Part shown: one piece after another, positions 5,018-5,775 of the stretch | Numbering within the stretch: position 1 is the first letter of the stretch | How the letters are laid out: each line of letters opens with the position of its first letter | Source: Planctomycetota bacterium | GTDB lineage: Bacteria; Planctomycetota; Phycisphaerae; WQYP01 | DNA: 5,775 nt | Direction: 5' to 3' | Assembly: GCA_021838985.1 (NCBI GenBank) | Contig: JAKCCC010000147.1 | Coordinates: 1-5,775, forward strand | Made by a program: the position numbers and the translations under genes | The notes under the pieces: generated by a model | What the model was told of the DNA's origin: nothing | What the model saw: only the letters and a program-made list of their open reading frames with translations | Database searches by the model: none

Positions 5018-5775
5018 TTAATGGAATGAATGCGGATGCTCCGGTTTGGGCGGACGGGATTGGCTGTTGATAAAAACGGCCACGTCCCAGGCCTGCTGAA
5101 CCGTCAGGCTGCCGGGTTTATTGAGTGGCATGTTGGCCTTGATAAATTCCGCGGCGATTTTCGAGTTATACATGCCGGCGCCCCGGTTATAGGAATGCGG
5201 CCCCCACACTGGCGGAAACACATAACGCCCATCCGCCTGCCCGCCTTGACCGTCGGCCCCATGGCACATGGCGCAATTGACGGTGAATACACGGGCGCCG
5301 CGCGCCGCACTGGGCGCCTGCGGCGCGGGTGCAATCGCGGGATATCCGCGGCCCACAAGGGTGCCGCCCACTGGAGCGCCACGGGCCAGCCAGGCCGCAT
5401 AGGTGGTCAAGGCGGCGATTGTCTGGCCGGTCAACGGTGGGGCGGCGCCGTTCATGCTGAAGCGGAAGCAACCGTCCAGACGTTGCCCAAAAGTCACCAC
5501 GCGGCGGTATTTTTTCTGATAGCGTGGGTAGGCCACATAGGCCGCCCAGAGAGGCGCCGCGCCCGCCTTCCGTCCGGCGTCAAGGTGGCAATTCTCACAA
5601 TTTAAACCGTTCCCAATATAACGTTTGGCATAACGCTGGGTATGGACAAAAATATTTTCCCCGAGCTGGGCCGTTTTCCCCAACGCATCATGCGGAAACT
5701 GACCCTTGGGCGGAGGCGTAAACGCGATGGGGGGCGCGGCGGCGCCGGGGGCTGCGGATTTCGCCGCTACCGGTT
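5018..5775 (-). CDS. tsdA: Di-haem cytochrome c, thiosulfate dehydrogenase / tetrathionate reductase type (5' end cut)
   Basis: The frame runs from the right edge to TAA at 5018-5020; an internal TTG at 5683 is not the true start, because coding continues upstream to the edge. Numbering from the first complete codon, a Pro/Ala-rich linker (1-30) precedes two cytochrome c domains. Haem 1 binds at CENCH (59-63), followed by the TsdA-type block HLDAGRKAGAAPLWAAY and then RLDGCFRFSMNG, whose Cys102 matches the unusual Cys axial ligand of TsdA haem 1. Haem 2 binds at CAMCH (167-171), with Met215 in ANMPL as the probable distal ligand. TsdA enzymes interconvert thiosulfate and tetrathionate in the periplasm, passing electrons to or from other cytochromes. 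The signal peptide must lie outside the window. The rhodanese gene follows after 46 bp. Family assignment is strong; reaction direction and redox partner are unknown. Confidence 0.87.
   Translation of the reverse strand, partial: PVAAKSAAPGAAAPPIAFTPPPKGQFPHDALGKTAQLGENIFVHTQRYAKRYIGNGLNCENCHLDAGRKAGAAPLWAAYVAYPRYQKKYRRVVTFGQRLDGCFRFSMNGAAPPLTGQTIAALTTYAAWLARGAPVGGTLVGRGYPAIAPAPQAPSAARGARVFTVNCAMCHGADGQGGQADGRYVFPPVWGPHSYNRGAGMYNSKIAAEFIKANMPLNKPGSLTVQQAWDVAVFINSQSRPPKPEHPHSFH

Noticed and set aside
5030..5605. Plus-strand 191-codon frame opposite the cytochrome
   Set aside because: It is a shadow of the TsdA-like gene, whose two CxxCH motifs and TsdA blocks are clearly real.

Overview
This is a GC-rich bacterial chromosomal window that looks like housekeeping sequence next to a sulfur-redox gene pair. 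The organism is probably a planctomycete or a close relative. That rests mainly on the UvrA protein: its insertion-domain zinc finger reads C-P-Q-H instead of CxxC, followed by a SLEELSPRLFSFNSP stretch and a GKRMN motif, which I remember as typical of planctomycete UvrA. No 16S or other decisive marker is present, so the assignment is tentative.

Layout. (1) Positions 1-627 (+) hold the 3' part of an unrecognised Trp-rich protein whose frame is open to the left edge. (2) Positions 726-3686 (-) hold a complete uvrA of 986 codons, convergent with the first gene. (3) Positions 3687-3893 are a divergent promoter region with a good sigma70-like promoter for each flanking gene. (4) Positions 3894-4202 (+) hold rpsT (ribosomal protein S20), starting at GTG behind a strong Shine-Dalgarno. 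(5) Positions 4203-4590 lack a convincing gene, but they contain a terminator-like hairpin, a dyad just upstream of a perfect TATAAT, and a compact multi-stem inverted-repeat structure that overlaps a marginal 47-codon ORF. (6) Positions 4591-4971 (-) hold a single-domain rhodanese. (7) Positions 5018-5775 (-) hold a di-haem c-type cytochrome of the TsdA type (thiosulfate dehydrogenase/tetrathionate reductase), cut by the right edge.

How the genes work together. The cytochrome and the rhodanese lie 46 bp apart on the same strand, with the cytochrome first, so they probably form one operon. One would act on thiosulfate/tetrathionate outside the cytoplasmic membrane and the other would transfer sulfane sulfur in the cytoplasm. 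UvrA (nucleotide excision repair) and S20 (30S assembly) are unrelated housekeeping functions transcribed away from each other.

The points most worth following up are the tsdA-rhodanese pair, the Asn-Met haem-2 ligand position of the cytochrome, the roughly 45-residue low-complexity insert in UvrA, and the structured gap at 4312-4560. I see no mobile element, CRISPR array, tRNA or rRNA, and no clear evidence of an entirely new system.
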